A DNA stretch of 64,000 nucleotides from Selenomonas sp. TAMA-11512 (GCF_037076525.1 NZ_AP029018.1:620001-684000); one strand, 5' to 3'. Shown: positions 26,720 through 37,288, numbered from the stretch's first letter. Notes: generated from the letters alone by a model not told the origin. Numbers and translations: made by a program.

Positions 26720-27877
26720 TGTAGGAATGTCAATGATGTGAGACCGAAAATTTAAGAAGCGGGAGACCCATAAATAAATGTCATAGCATCCACTGTAATT
26801 CTCTTAGCTTTGACTACCGGATATTCTTGCAGCAGTTCCTTGCGTTTCTCGAAAGGAGACTTCCATCCGAGAACCTTGGTGGGAATGCGATTAGATCGAT
26901 GGAGATAACGGCGCATTTGCTCTTTCAAATCATCGAGGGAGAAGAATTTCAGTTTGTTGTAAAATCGCTCCTGATCGTTCCTGTGGCTGCGTTCCACCTT
27001 CCCATTATGCCGTGGTGTTCGAGGTCGGATGCGTTTGTGCCGGATACCGAGTTTCTCGCAGAGAGCATCAAGCGGGTGGACTCGTTCTGTCTTGCACGTG
27101 TGGGCAAACTCCGGACCATTGTCAGTCTGGAGGGTCTGCGGCTGGTAGCCGAAAAAGGTGATTGCACGGAGCAGGAAATCGCAAGTGGAGGCACTGCTAA
27201 CCTCTTCATAGGGATGGATGTAACGCTCGCGGGAGGCCTCGTCTATAACGGTGTACTGAAAAAATGCTTGTGGCGTACTTCCGACATAACAGGCAGAGGG
27301 AACATATTTGACATCCATCTGCCATTTTACGCCGGGTTGTTGCGGGGTATGATAGGGTTGCGGTTTCCTGGATGCTGTTTTGGTGTCGGTGCGTGACGGA
27401 CGCAAGCCAAGACGGATAAGTACGCGGTAGAGCGAGCCCGGGTGGCGTTGATAGCCTTTGTGCATTTTGAGTTTACCATACATTTCTCCGACGGAAATAT
27501 GCGGGTTGCGCCTATGGAGGTTGCAAATCCAAGTTTGTTCCTCTTCGGTATGTGCTTTCGGGTGTTGTGTGTGTGGTCGATGGGATTTGTCCATCAAGGA
27601 TTCCGGCGTGCCGTCATATTTTTTGTTCCAACGCATAAGTGAGGCTTTGGAGATTTTGTAACGACGGCAGACAAAGGATATATCCTCTTCATGGCGATAA
27701 AGCTGGACGGCATAGATGCGTGTCTTAAGTTCATGTGGCAGATAGCGTTTGATTTGTGTTATACTGGACATGGCGATGAAACCTCCTTTGGTCATGTTGT
27801 TGGTGCTAAACACATTCTAAAGGATTTCATCGCTTTTGTATATCCTGTTCCAGTCTCACATCTATTGTAATCCTACA
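26720..27877 (-). mobile_element. IS481-type insertion sequence (1158 bp)
   Basis: The ends are TGTAGGAATGTCAATGATGT on the left and a right end whose reverse complement reads TGTAGGATTACAATAGATGT; about 20 of 27 end positions match. Direct copies of a 26-bp host sequence flank it exactly. One intact transposase reads leftward, against the host genes. Removing the element and one repeat restores a continuous sequence from the yitT stop to the next gene's promoter region. Confidence 0.9.
26752..27771 (-). CDS. IS481 family transposase
   Basis: 339 aa from the ATG at 27771, chosen because AAAGGAGG precedes it; an in-frame start further out lacks this. The N-terminus is a helix-turn-helix (VCRRYKISKASLMRWNKKY), and the C-terminal part is an rve-type DDE catalytic core: WQMDVKYV (first D), LQTDNGPEF (second D) and PRHNGKVERSHRNDQERFY (E). 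The frame is complete, so the element may still be active. It has no accessory gene. Confidence 0.93.
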   Translation of the reverse strand: MSSITQIKRYLPHELKTRIYAVQLYRHEEDISFVCRRYKISKASLMRWNKKYDGTPESLMDKSHRPHTQHPKAHTEEEQTWICNLHRRNPHISVGEMYGKLKMHKGYQRHPGSLYRVLIRLGLRPSRTDTKTASRKPQPYHTPQQPGVKWQMDVKYVPSACYVGSTPQAFFQYTVIDEASRERYIHPYEEVSSASTCDFLLRAITFFGYQPQTLQTDNGPEFAHTCKTERVHPLDALCEKLGIRHKRIRPRTPRHNGKVERSHRNDQERFYNKLKFFSLDDLKEQMRRYLHRSNRIPTKVLGWKSPFEKRKELLQEYPVVKAKRITVDAMTFIYGSPAS

Positions 27878-27903
27878 ATCCCGCCGGGAAGAATGAATAA
27901 TCG
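27878..27903 (+). repeat. 26-bp direct repeat, right flank of IS481-type element
   Basis: Exact copy of 26694-26719. Here it carries no gene function; it is a duplicated fragment of the yitT-like gene end. Confidence 0.88.
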
Positions 27904-27907
27904 AAGC

Positions 27908-27936
27908 TTCCCTATACAGGGAAAATCTGCTATAAT
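27908..27936 (+). promoter_or_regulatory. Promoter with overlapping palindrome
   Basis: TATAAT at 27931-27936. A perfect inverted repeat TTCCCT-ATAC-AGGGAA at 27908-27923 occupies the -35 position, which itself matches the consensus poorly. This is the layout of a repressor or activator operator. It lies ~40 bp upstream of the MBL hydrolase gene. Confidence 0.5.
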
Positions 27937-27974
27937 AACTCTATCTGTGCAGCGCGGTTCAAGGAGGTGGAGAG

Positions 27975-28700
27975 GTGCAGATCACCTATCTGTTAAACAG
28001 CGGCTTTACGGTGTTTTTAGAAGATCGGGAGACGCTGCTGGTCTTTGATGATTTTCGCGATCCGGCGAACATTGTGGACGATCTTATAGAAAAGGCCAAG
28101 TGCGTCTATTTCTTTATATCGCATTCCCATTTTGATCATTTTGATACGCATATCATCGCGTACGCGCCGCGCGTGAAAGCATATATTGCAAGCGAAGAGA
28201 TTCAAGGGACGCGGGGAGGCGGGCAGATGCCCGCGGAGAAGACCGTCTTTATGAAGAATTATGATGTATACCGCGACGGCTGTATCGCTGTGGACAGCTA
28301 TGATTCCACGGATGCGGGGACATCTTTTTGCGTGACGGTCGGCGATACGCGCATCTTCCATGCCGGCGACTTCAACTGGTGGCACTGGAAAGGCGATACC
28401 GAAGAGAACAACAAGTTTGCGCGCAACGGCTTCATGAAGCAAATGAAGCGCCTTGACGGACTGGAAGCGGACATCGCGTTCTTCCCCGTGGACTCGCGCC
28501 TGGAGGAGTTTGCCGCGCTGGGCGCAAAGGAGTTTTGCGCGCGCACGAACGTGAAGGCGCTCGTTACGATGCACAATGCCACAGGTCCTTCGGTCGTCCT
28601 GCCGGAGGATTTCTTTGCGGTCGGAAGGGAGATTCCCGTATGGGAGCCGAGGGAAGCCGGAGAGAGGCGCTATTTGGATAAGGGAGGCCTTCACACATGA
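27975..28700 (+). CDS. MBL-fold metal-dependent hydrolase
   Basis: 241 aa, metallo-beta-lactamase fold of the UlaG/L-ascorbate-lactonase-like type. The metal motif HSHFDH is at residues 50-55, with later ligands in HAGDFNWW and near the end (TMHNATG). No signal peptide, so cytosolic. The substrate is unknown. GTG start after AAGGAGGTGG. The gene overlaps the cyclophilin gene by 4 nt, so they are likely co-translated. A palindrome over its promoter suggests regulation. Confidence 0.85.
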   Translation: MQITYLLNSGFTVFLEDRETLLVFDDFRDPANIVDDLIEKAKCVYFFISHSHFDHFDTHIIAYAPRVKAYIASEEIQGTRGGGQMPAEKTVFMKNYDVYRDGCIAVDSYDSTDAGTSFCVTVGDTRIFHAGDFNWWHWKGDTEENNKFARNGFMKQMKRLDGLEADIAFFPVDSRLEEFAALGAKEFCARTNVKALVTMHNATGPSVVLPEDFFAVGREIPVWEPREAGERRYLDKGGLHT

Positions 28701-29266
28701 AAAAGCGGATGCTTATGCTGTTTGCCGCGTCGCTTCTCGTCGTCGCGACGGGATGCCTAGCAGCGGGAAAAAGTGATGTACATAAAGGAGACGGTGCAAT
28801 GAATCCAACGGCAGTTATTGAGACGAATAAGGGTACCATCGAGATTGAGCTCTATGCGGACAAGGCGCCGAATACGGTGGCGAACTTTGTCGAGCTCGCG
28901 GAGAAGGGCTTCTATAACGGCGTCATCTTCCACCGCGTCATCGACGGCTTCATGATCCAGGGCGGCGATCCGACGGGCACGGGCATGGGCGGCCCCGGAT
29001 ACCAGATTCCGGATGAGTTCGGCGACGGGCTGAAGCACAACAGCGAGGGCATCCTCTCCATGGCAAACGCGGGCCCGAATACGGGAGGGTCGCAGTTCTT
29101 CATCACACTGGACAAGACACCGTGGCTCGACGGCAAACATGCCGTTTTCGGCAAGGTGAAGAAGGGCATGGATGTCGTCAAGGAGATCGGTCATGTGGAT
29201 ACGGACTTCCAGGACCGTCCGCTCGAGAAGATCGTGATGGAGAAGGTCACGATTGTAAAGCCTTGA
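28697..29266 (+). CDS. Cyclophilin-type peptidyl-prolyl isomerase, lipoprotein
   Basis: 189 aa. The N-terminus has a lipoprotein signal with lipobox VATGC (cysteine ~20), so the isomerase should be anchored outside the cytoplasmic membrane. The cyclophilin core is intact: [19 protein letters not shown] and [20 protein letters not shown]. It should assist folding of exported proteins. It overlaps its neighbours on both sides (ATGA with the MBL gene, TGATG with the GIY-YIG fusion), a tightly coupled run. Confidence 0.93.
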   Translation: MKKRMLMLFAASLLVVATGCLAAGKSDVHKGDGAMNPTAVIETNKGTIEIELYADKAPNTVANFVELAEKGFYNGVIFHRVIDGFMIQGGDPTGTGMGGPGYQIPDEFGDGLKHNSEGILSMANAGPNTGGSQFFITLDKTPWLDGKHAVFGKVKKGMDVVKEIGHVDTDFQDRPLEKIVMEKVTIVKP

Positions 29267-29979
29267 TGGCCGCCTTTACCTACATCCTCGAATGCGCGGA
29301 CGGCAGCTACTATACGGGCTGGACGAATGACATCGAGAAGCGTCTGAAGGCGCACAACAGCGGCAGAGGAGCCAAGTACACGCGAGGGCGCACGCCCGTC
29401 GTGCTGCGCTATCTCGAGGAGAGCGCGGACCGAAGCCTTGCCGAGCAGCGGGAAGCGGCCATCAAGAAGCTGCCGCGTCCGCAGAAGGAAGAGTTGATCA
29501 GGGACTACATGGAGCGTTTAGCCGTGCCGTCTCCTTGCGGTGATGTTAGGAGCGTCATGACAGACGTATATGTAAAGATGACCGGCAGGCGGAAGGATAC
29601 GGACGGAGAGATCGAGGAGATCGTCGCGGAATGCTCCGCCAAGGCGGCAACGCGCGGCGGCAAACACTATATCCGCTATGCGGATGAGCTGCTCGTCGAG
29701 GGAGCCTCCGTCCCAACGACGCTGAAGATCGCCGAAGGGGCGCTGACGGTTCTGCGGAGCGGTGCCGTCGACGCCGCCTTTCACTATGCCGAAGGGCATA
29801 GACAGGAGGCACTGTATAAGACGCCGCTGGGTGATTTTCCCATGCGGCATGATACGAAGTCCATCGCGATTGACTATGACGGCACGGAGGGGACTGTCGA
29901 AGTCGTGTACGACGTGTATTTCGGCAGCGAGCTGCAGGGCGAGAATGTGCTTCGCATAGAGGTGAAAAGGAGAACGTAG
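29266..29979 (+). CDS. GIY-YIG (UPF0213) / DUF1934 fusion protein
   Basis: 237 aa. Residues 1-~85 are a GIY-YIG nuclease domain of the UPF0213/YazA type ([20 protein letters not shown], then [11 protein letters not shown]). Residues ~98-237 are DUF1934/YwiB, a calycin-like beta-barrel ([20 protein letters not shown] ... [20 protein letters not shown]). In Bacillus, yazA lies near rsmI and ywiB lies before argS. Here the two are one frame and argS follows. A SD-like TAGGAG and the ATG at 29557, the normal DUF1934 start, remain inside. The biological roles of both domains are unclear. Confidence 0.87.
   Translation: MAAFTYILECADGSYYTGWTNDIEKRLKAHNSGRGAKYTRGRTPVVLRYLEESADRSLAEQREAAIKKLPRPQKEELIRDYMERLAVPSPCGDVRSVMTDVYVKMTGRRKDTDGEIEEIVAECSAKAATRGGKHYIRYADELLVEGASVPTTLKIAEGALTVLRSGAVDAAFHYAEGHRQEALYKTPLGDFPMRHDTKSIAIDYDGTEGTVEVVYDVYFGSELQGENVLRIEVKRRT
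29548..29559 (+). promoter_or_regulatory. Internal Shine-Dalgarno and ATG at the GIY-YIG/DUF1934 junction
   Basis: AGGAG (29548-29552) lies four nucleotides before the in-frame ATG at 29557, where free DUF1934 proteins begin. A separate DUF1934 product of 140 residues is predicted. Confidence 0.45.
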
Positions 29980-29983
29980 AATT

Positions 29984-31639
29984 TTGGATATAAAAGAGAA
30001 ACTGAAAGAGGCTATCCGGAAGGCATTGATGACCGCCATCGAGGACGGCGCTCTCCCTGCGGGCGAGATTCCGGAAGTTCTCCTGGAGGTGCCACCCGCA
30101 AAGGAATTCGGCGACTATGCGTCCAATGTGGCGATGCAGTCGGCACGCGTCTTTCGGGCGAATCCGCGGAAGATCGCCGAGGCACTTGTCGAGCGCCTCA
30201 AAGAGGACTGGATAGAGCGCGTTGAGATCGCGGGTCCCGGCTTTTTGAATGTGTACCTGAAGAGCGACGTTCTCTACACGGAGTTTGCCTCGCTCCTCGC
30301 GCGCAAGGACAGCTTCGGTCAGCTGCCGCCCAAGGACGTCGAGCGCATCATGGTCGAGTACGTCAGCGCCAATCCGACGGGTCTCCTGCACGTCGGTCAC
30401 GGCAGAGGCGCGGCGGCGGGTTCCGCCATTGTCAATCTCCTCAAGGCGGCGGGCTATCCCGTCTATGCGGAATACTACATCAACGACGCGGGAAATCAGA
30501 TGGACAACCTGGCGCTTTCCGTCAACGCCCGCTACCTCGCGCTCTGCGGACAAGAGGTCGAGTTCCCGGAGAACGGATACCACGGCGCGGACATCGTGGA
30601 CACGGCAAAGCGCATTTACGAAAGAGACGGCGATGCGTATGCCTCGATGGCGGAGGAGGAGCGGCTGGCGATCCTCAAGGAGCTGGCTCTGAAGGAAAAG
30701 CTCGGGCAGCTCAAAATCGACCTCGAGAACTTCCGCGTCACGTTTGACAACTGGTTCAGCGAGCGCACGCTCCATCCCGGACCTGTCAAGGCTGCCGTTG
30801 ACGCGCTCGTCGCCAACGGCAACGCCTACGAAAAGGACGGCGCCATCTGGCTCAAATCGACGGCGTACGGCGATGACAAGGACCGCGTCATCTACCGTGA
30901 CAACGGAGTCCCGACGTATCTTGCCGCGGATATTGCCTATCATAAGGACAAGTTCGACCGCGGCTTCGGAAGGCTCATCAATATCTGGGGCTCCGATCAC
31001 CACGGCTATGTCGCGCGCGTCAAAGCGGCCATGAAGGGACTTGGCTATGACGCGGAGAAGCTGGAGATTTTGCTTCTGCAGATGGTCAGCCTCTATCGCG
31101 GCGGTGAGCTCGTCAAGATGTCGAAGCGCACGGGTGAGAGTGTCACGCTGGAAGAGCTCATTGAAGAGGTCGGCGCCGATGCCGCGCGCTACTTCTTCCT
31201 GATGCGCTCTCTCGACAGCCAGCTTGACTTTGATCTCGACTTGGCGAAGTCAAAGTCGAACGAGAATCCCGTCTACTACATCCAATATGCGCATGCCCGC
31301 ATTGCGAGCATTTTCCGGCAGGCGGAGGAAGTCGGGGCGAAGCTCGGCGACAGCCCCGATCTCTCGCTGCTCGTCGATGAGCAGGAGATTGATCTGATCA
31401 AGAAGATCGGCACGTATGAAGAAGAGCTGGAAAAGGCGGCCGCCGATCTCGCGCCGCAGCGCATTGCGCGATTCGCCTATGATACGGCGGCGCTCTTCCA
31501 CAGTTTCTACAACAAGTGTCGCATCATCGGCGAGGCGGATGATATCCGCGAAGCACGATTGGCGCTTGCCATGATGACAGGATTCGCTATCAAAAAGGCG
31601 CTCGCTGTCCTGGGTGTTTCCGCGCCGGAGCGCATGTGA
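29984..31639 (+). CDS. argS: Arginyl-tRNA synthetase
   Basis: 551 aa, class I synthetase. TTG start after AAAAGGAGA. The HIGH motif appears as HVGHG in NPTGLLHVGHGRGAAAG, and the KMSKS motif as VKMSKRTGE. The C-terminal anticodon-binding domain ends in GFAIKKALAVLGVSAPERM. The order DUF1934-argS-rpoE-pyrG is the same as in Bacillus. Confidence 0.97.
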   Translation: MDIKEKLKEAIRKALMTAIEDGALPAGEIPEVLLEVPPAKEFGDYASNVAMQSARVFRANPRKIAEALVERLKEDWIERVEIAGPGFLNVYLKSDVLYTEFASLLARKDSFGQLPPKDVERIMVEYVSANPTGLLHVGHGRGAAAGSAIVNLLKAAGYPVYAEYYINDAGNQMDNLALSVNARYLALCGQEVEFPENGYHGADIVDTAKRIYERDGDAYASMAEEERLAILKELALKEKLGQLKIDLENFRVTFDNWFSERTLHPGPVKAAVDALVANGNAYEKDGAIWLKSTAYGDDKDRVIYRDNGVPTYLAADIAYHKDKFDRGFGRLINIWGSDHHGYVARVKAAMKGLGYDAEKLEILLLQMVSLYRGGELVKMSKRTGESVTLEELIEEVGADAARYFFLMRSLDSQLDFDLDLAKSKSNENPVYYIQYAHARIASIFRQAEEVGAKLGDSPDLSLLVDEQEIDLIKKIGTYEEELEKAAADLAPQRIARFAYDTAALFHSFYNKCRIIGEADDIREARLALAMMTGFAIKKALAVLGVSAPERM

Positions 31640-31661
31640 TCGTCCACAGGAGGTTCCTATT

Positions 31662-32006
31662 TTGGCTACGAAGAAAAAAGAAGAATTTGATTTCCTAAAC
31701 AACACAGAGGTAGATGCCGCGTATTACATTCTGTCCAAGAAGGGTGAAGCGATGTTCTACAAGGATCTCGTGCTCGAGGTCATCGATAAGAAGCGCAAGC
31801 CTGCCCAGTCGCTCTCGAATGCGATTGCCGAGGTCTACACACTCATCAATATGGACAGCCGATTTCACTACGAAGGGGAAGGGCTGTGGGGGCTTACGGC
31901 TTGGAATCCGCCGGAGGTCAAGCGCAGCTCCTCGAAGAGCGCTTCCGGCGGCGCGAAGACGACACGCCGCCGCGAAAAGCTGTTGGAAGGTATTCAGGAA
32001 GAGTAG
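31662..32006 (+). CDS. rpoE: RNA polymerase delta subunit
   Basis: 114 aa from TTG 31662, which has CAGGAGG upstream. Residues ~8-80 match the HARE/delta domain (DAAYYILSKKGEAMFYKDLV ... INMDSRFHYEGEGLWGL). The typical long acidic tail of Bacillus delta is missing; the C-terminus here is short and basic to mixed (KRSSSKSASGGAKTTRRR). The delta subunit tunes RNA polymerase recycling. A basic tail is unusual for the family, so its action on RNA polymerase may differ. Confidence 0.85.
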   Translation: MATKKKEEFDFLNNTEVDAAYYILSKKGEAMFYKDLVLEVIDKKRKPAQSLSNAIAEVYTLINMDSRFHYEGEGLWGLTAWNPPEVKRSSSKSASGGAKTTRRREKLLEGIQEE

Positions 32007-33623
<1,617 letters not shown>

Positions 33624-33729
33624 GCGTATTGCGCAGCTTCGCTTCGCGGACACGATGTACGCCCGCATGAAGCGCGTCAATCCGTCTGCGTCCTTGAGCC
33701 AGAACCCCTTGGAGGTTCACACAGTAAGA
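33624..33729 (+). repeat. Intergenic sequence resembling the insert of the long MITE-like copy
   Basis: Shared, roughly 60 % alike by eye, with about 2970-3060: TCGCGGACA, CAATC-GTCTGCG, CCTT, CTTGG-GGTTCA occur in the same order. Could be a small, diverged dispersed repeat. Not supported by any computed alignment. Confidence 0.35.
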
Positions 33730-33761
33730 GAAAGGGGCTGCCGATACAGGCAGCCCCTTTC
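33730..33761 (+). terminator. Hairpin between pyrG and GH84 gene
   Basis: 13-bp perfect stem GAAAGGGGCTGCC with its reverse complement around a 6-nt loop, ending TTTC. It lies only 11 nt before the next ATG, whose ribosome site AGGAGAAG starts right after it. Confidence 0.8.
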
Positions 33762-33772
33762 GCAGGAGAAGT

Positions 33773-35230
33773 ATGAAGCATACACGTGTTTTCGTCGTAA
33801 TGCTTGCGGCGGTGCTCGCAGGCATGTTTCCGGGAACATCGGCGGCGATGGCTGAAGCAAAAGCGAAAAACGCCATTCCCGCGGGCATCATAGAAGGCTT
33901 CTACGGCGATCCGTGGACGCATGAGACCCGCCTTGACGTGCTCGACTTCCTCAAAGAAGTCGGGATGGACGCCTACATCTACGCGCCGAAGGATGATCCG
34001 TACCACCGCGAGGCCTGGCGTGAGCCGTACCCCGAGGAAAAGTTTGCGGAGCTGCGGGAGCTCGTCGGTCGTGCGGAGAAGAACAAGGTCAAATTTATAT
34101 TTGCCGTCTCACCGGGACTGTCACTCCACTTTACGGGGGAGAAAGGCGAACGGGATTTTGAAGACCTGATGGCGAAGCTTCGAACGATGCACGCGATCGG
34201 CGTCCGTTCGTTTGCCGTATTCTTTGACGACATTGAGAATAAGAACGGGGCGGCGCAGGCGGCGTTCCTGAATCGGGCGGAGCGGGCGATCCGCTCGGAA
34301 AAGCTGTCTGAAGATCCGCTGCTGACCGTGCCCGTGGAATACTTCCGGGAAGATATGACAGAAGACGGTGAAGTCAGGCGATATACACGTGCGTTCGCGG
34401 AAGCGCTGTCAAAGACCGTGGACGTGTTCTACACGGGTGACGGCGTCGCCAAAGCGCCGCTTACGGCGGAGTCGGCACGAGAGGTCGCCGCTCTGTACGG
34501 ACGCAGGATGACGATCTGGTGGAACTATCCCGTCAACGACTATCTGGAAGGAAAGTGGGCTCTCGGAGCCGTCGACGGACTTGCACCGGAGTTATCCGAG
34601 AGCGTTCGCGGCATCTACTACAATCCGATGTCGAACTGGCGGCTGTCCCGACTGTCGCTCCGCACAGGCGCGGACTATGCGCGCGATCCGCGGGGCTATG
34701 ACGCGGAGCGCTCAATGGAGGACGCGCTGCGGAAAGAATTCGGAAGTCTCGCGCCGGCGATGTGCGTCGTTGCGCGGCACTCACGGCATATGGAAAACAG
34801 CTGGGCGAATATCGGCTCGCCGGATGCGCCCGAGCTGCAGTCGGCGACAGCCGCCTACTGGCAGAACGTTGAGGCAGGCATCTATCCCGGAGACGAAGTA
34901 TCCGCGATCCGCAAAGAGCTCGAAGCGATACATGGGGCAGTGAAAGAGCTGCGAGATGAAAAGAAGGGGCTGGATGAGCCCCTTCGTCAGGCGCTTGAGC
35001 CGCAGCTCGCACTGCTTGAGCAGCTCGCGGAGAGTGCGCAGACCGTGCTTCTCTATGCGCAGGCGAGAGAGGAAGGGAATGCCGTCATAGCGAAGCTGCT
35101 CTACAGGGAATTGGAAAAGACCGCAAAGTCTTTTGACAAATCGGACTCGGCAGAGCCGCGTATATCGGAAAACGCGCTGGGAGCATTCGTGCAGAGAGCC
35201 GTCATACAGTATAAGACCATGGAGAAATGA
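33773..35230 (+). CDS. Secreted GH84 family beta-N-acetylglucosaminidase
   Basis: 485 aa. Residues 1-~30 are a signal peptide ([22 protein letters not shown]). The GH84 (O-GlcNAcase/hyaluronidase type) barrel begins at [19 protein letters not shown], with [14 protein letters not shown]. The catalytic aspartate pair is D152-D153 (FAVFFDDIE). [12 protein letters not shown] is also typical. The last ~120 residues are helical. It should release N-acetylglucosamine from glycans outside the cytoplasm, as in mucin or glycoprotein use. It is sandwiched between housekeeping genes, with its start just behind a terminator and an overlapping ATGA with the trpS region. This suggests acquisition or a relocated locus. 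Confidence 0.88.
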   Translation: MKHTRVFVVMLAAVLAGMFPGTSAAMAEAKAKNAIPAGIIEGFYGDPWTHETRLDVLDFLKEVGMDAYIYAPKDDPYHREAWREPYPEEKFAELRELVGRAEKNKVKFIFAVSPGLSLHFTGEKGERDFEDLMAKLRTMHAIGVRSFAVFFDDIENKNGAAQAAFLNRAERAIRSEKLSEDPLLTVPVEYFREDMTEDGEVRRYTRAFAEALSKTVDVFYTGDGVAKAPLTAESAREVAALYGRRMTIWWNYPVNDYLEGKWALGAVDGLAPELSESVRGIYYNPMSNWRLSRLSLRTGADYARDPRGYDAERSMEDALRKEFGSLAPAMCVVARHSRHMENSWANIGSPDAPELQSATAAYWQNVEAGIYPGDEVSAIRKELEAIHGAVKELRDEKKGLDEPLRQALEPQLALLEQLAESAQTVLLYAQAREEGNAVIAKLLYRELEKTAKSFDKSDSAEPRISENALGAFVQRAVIQYKTMEK

Positions 35231-35238
35231 GGAGAGCC

Positions 35239-36333
35239 ATGAAAAAGATTATTTTAACGGGAGATCGTCCTACGGGGAGACTGCACGTCGGACATTACGT
35301 CGGATCGCTTCGCCGCCGAGTCGAGCTGCAGAATCGAGGCGAATTTGATGAAATCTACATCATGATTGCCGATGCGCAGGCGCTCACCGACAACGTGGAT
35401 AATCCTGAGAAGATACGCCAAAACATCATCGAAGTCGCGCTCGATTGGCTGGCTGTCGGACTTGATCCGGCGAAATCCTGCCTCTTTGTGCAGTCCGCCG
35501 TACCCGAGCTCACGGAGATGACGTTCTTCTACCTCAACCTCGTCACGGTGGCTCGCCTCCAGCGCAATCCGACCGTCAAGGCGGAGATACAGCTCCGAAA
35601 CTTCGAGGCGAGCATCCCCGCCGGGTTCCTGATATACCCCGTCAGCCAGGCAGCGGACATCACGGCGTTTAAGGCGACCGTCGTTCCCGTCGGCGAGGAT
35701 CAGGAGCCGATGATCGAGCAGACGCGCGAGATCGTCCGCAAGTTCAATGACATCTACGGCGAGGTGCTCGTCGAGCCGAGCATCCTGCTTCCCGACAGCA
35801 AGGCGGAGATGCGCCTTCCCGGCACCGACGGCAAGGCAAAGATGTCCAAGTCGCTCGGCAACTGCATCTACCTATCCGACAGCGAGGACGAAGTCAAGAA
35901 GAAAGTCATGTCGATGTATACCGATCCCGACCACATTAAAGTATCGGATCCCGGCAAGCTGGAGGGCAATACCGTCTTTACCTACCTAGAAGCGTTTTCA
36001 ACCGGGGAGCACTTCCGAAAGTACCTGCCCGAGTACGCGGATCTCGATGCGCTGAAAGAGCACTATACACGAGGCGGTCTGGGCGATGTCAAGGTCAAGA
36101 AGTTCCTGAACGCCGTGCTCGAAGATACACTTCGTCCCATCCGTGAGCGCCGTAAAGAGTTTGCCAAGGATATTCCCGCCATCTATCGCGTGCTCGAAGA
36201 GGGAAGCCGGAAAGCGCGAGCAAAAGCCGCGGAAACTCTCGGAGAGATGAAAAATGCCATGCAGATCAACTACTTTGCGGATGAAGAACTCATCCGCAGC
36301 CAGGCCGAGCGCTTTAAGTCCGAGGCGGAATGA
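35239..36333 (+). CDS. trpS: Tryptophanyl-tRNA synthetase
   Basis: 364 aa from ATG 35239, selected because TGAGGAGAG lies just upstream; an ATG at 35227 overlaps the previous stop. [17 protein letters not shown] carries the HIGH-like motif HVGH, and KMSKSLGN carries the second class I motif. It charges tRNA-Trp. The C-terminus is a helical bundle. It overlaps nothing downstream; a possible weak terminator follows. Confidence 0.96.
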   Translation: MKKIILTGDRPTGRLHVGHYVGSLRRRVELQNRGEFDEIYIMIADAQALTDNVDNPEKIRQNIIEVALDWLAVGLDPAKSCLFVQSAVPELTEMTFFYLNLVTVARLQRNPTVKAEIQLRNFEASIPAGFLIYPVSQAADITAFKATVVPVGEDQEPMIEQTREIVRKFNDIYGEVLVEPSILLPDSKAEMRLPGTDGKAKMSKSLGNCIYLSDSEDEVKKKVMSMYTDPDHIKVSDPGKLEGNTVFTYLEAFSTGEHFRKYLPEYADLDALKEHYTRGGLGDVKVKKFLNAVLEDTLRPIRERRKEFAKDIPAIYRVLEEGSRKARAKAAETLGEMKNAMQINYFADEELIRSQAERFKSEAE

Positions 36334-36355
36334 TCCGCATTTGAACACGCAGAAA

Positions 36356-36386
36356 ATCCCCGGTTCCGTTTGGAGACGGGGATATT
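36356..36386 (+). terminator. Weak hairpin after trpS
   Basis: 7-bp stem ATCCCCG/CGGGGAT with a 14-nt loop and then ATTGT. No long T-run. Confidence 0.4.
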
Positions 36387-36470
36387 GTCATCATGCAATC
36401 GCTCTTTACCTGTATGCTTCTGCCATGCGTCAAGGCATCAAACATCGTATAGCTTTCAACCTCTAACGGC

Positions 36471-36500
36471 TTGCAATTTACGGCAAGATGATCTTATAAT
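36471..36500 (+). promoter_or_regulatory. Sigma-70 promoter upstream of flavin reductase gene
   Basis: TTGCAA (36471-36476), 18-bp spacer, TATAAT (36495-36500). Confidence 0.65.
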
Positions 36501-36503
36501 ATA

Positions 36504-36605
36504 ATGAAGAAAACAGAGGATGGAGAGTGCCTCTATGTGCCCGAAGAAGAGTATATCGTGAAGGGCGCAGCATCTGCCGTGATTTTGGAAGCGGAAAGAC
36601 AATGA
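36504..36605 (+). CDS. Possible 33-residue peptide
   Basis: Begins MKKTEDGECLYVPEEEYIV and is acidic and soluble. The ATG lies only 4 nt after the TATAAT box and has no ribosome site, so the mRNA would start inside or after it. A relict of a larger gene or chance is more likely than a real product. Confidence 0.25.
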   Translation: MKKTEDGECLYVPEEEYIVKGAASAVILEAERQ

Positions 36606-36657
36606 AAGGACGGTAAGCGTTCATCGTCTTCGCGACAAAGAAAAGCAGGAAGGAAGC

Positions 36658-37209
36658 GTGGAAAAAATGAAGGAATTCAACGCAATCGAGCGTATCGGAG
36701 ATATTATGCAGGCTGTGCAGAAAGGCGTGCTCCTCACGACGAAGAGCGGCGATACGGTCAATACGATGACCATTTCATGGGGGGCGGCAGGTATTGAGTG
36801 GGGAAAGCCGGTTTTTATCGCGTTTCTGCGAGAGGGACGCTTTACGCGCACACTTCTGGAGAAGAATCAGGAGTTCACGGTCAATATGGCAATGGATCCC
36901 GCGCAGGCAAAAACTTTGATGCAGGCGGGCCGCAGCTCGGGACGCGACGGCAGCAAGATCGAGAAGCTTGGGCTTACGCTCGCGGACGCGCAGGAAATTT
37001 CGGTGCCTGCCATTCGGGAGTTCCCCATGACGCTCGAGTGCAAGGTCGTATCGAGGGTGATGCAGGGCGAGGATACGTATACGGAGCATGGCAAGGGATT
37101 CTTAAAGACGATGTATCCGCAGGATGTCCCAAGCACGGAATACGGTGCGAACAGGGACTTTCACGTTATCTATGTCGCGGAGATTGTCAAGGCGTATGTC
37201 ATAGAATAA
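36658..37209 (+). CDS. Flavin reductase domain protein (flavoredoxin-like)
   Basis: 183 aa. The flavin reductase-like fold is indicated by KGVLLTTKSGDTVNTMTISW near the N-terminus, PVFIAFLREGRFTRTLLE and FTVNMAM. FMN-binding proteins of this family move electrons or reduce flavins; the substrate is unknown. GTG start after AGGAAGGAAG. It is the last gene before codY and is transcribed from the promoter at 36471. Confidence 0.85.
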   Translation: MEKMKEFNAIERIGDIMQAVQKGVLLTTKSGDTVNTMTISWGAAGIEWGKPVFIAFLREGRFTRTLLEKNQEFTVNMAMDPAQAKTLMQAGRSSGRDGSKIEKLGLTLADAQEISVPAIREFPMTLECKVVSRVMQGEDTYTEHGKGFLKTMYPQDVPSTEYGANRDFHVIYVAEIVKAYVIE

Positions 37210-37288
37210 TATACAAAGGATATGGCTTCAGAGCGAGGCTGTATCCTTTTTTCAGTTTGCAATAAATGGCAGCGCATTATAAAAATCT

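Larger units (their letters stand above)
36334..36657 (+). other. 324-bp intergenic stretch with promoter and tiny ORF
   Basis: No long gene. It holds the weak trpS hairpin, a sigma-70 promoter at 36471-36500 and a 33-codon frame from 36504. The remainder to the flavin reductase GTG is leader sequence. Confidence 0.5.

Noticed and set aside
26827-27396. 189-codon + strand ORF inside the IS481-type element
   Set aside because: Antisense shadow of the transposase gene; no ribosome site.
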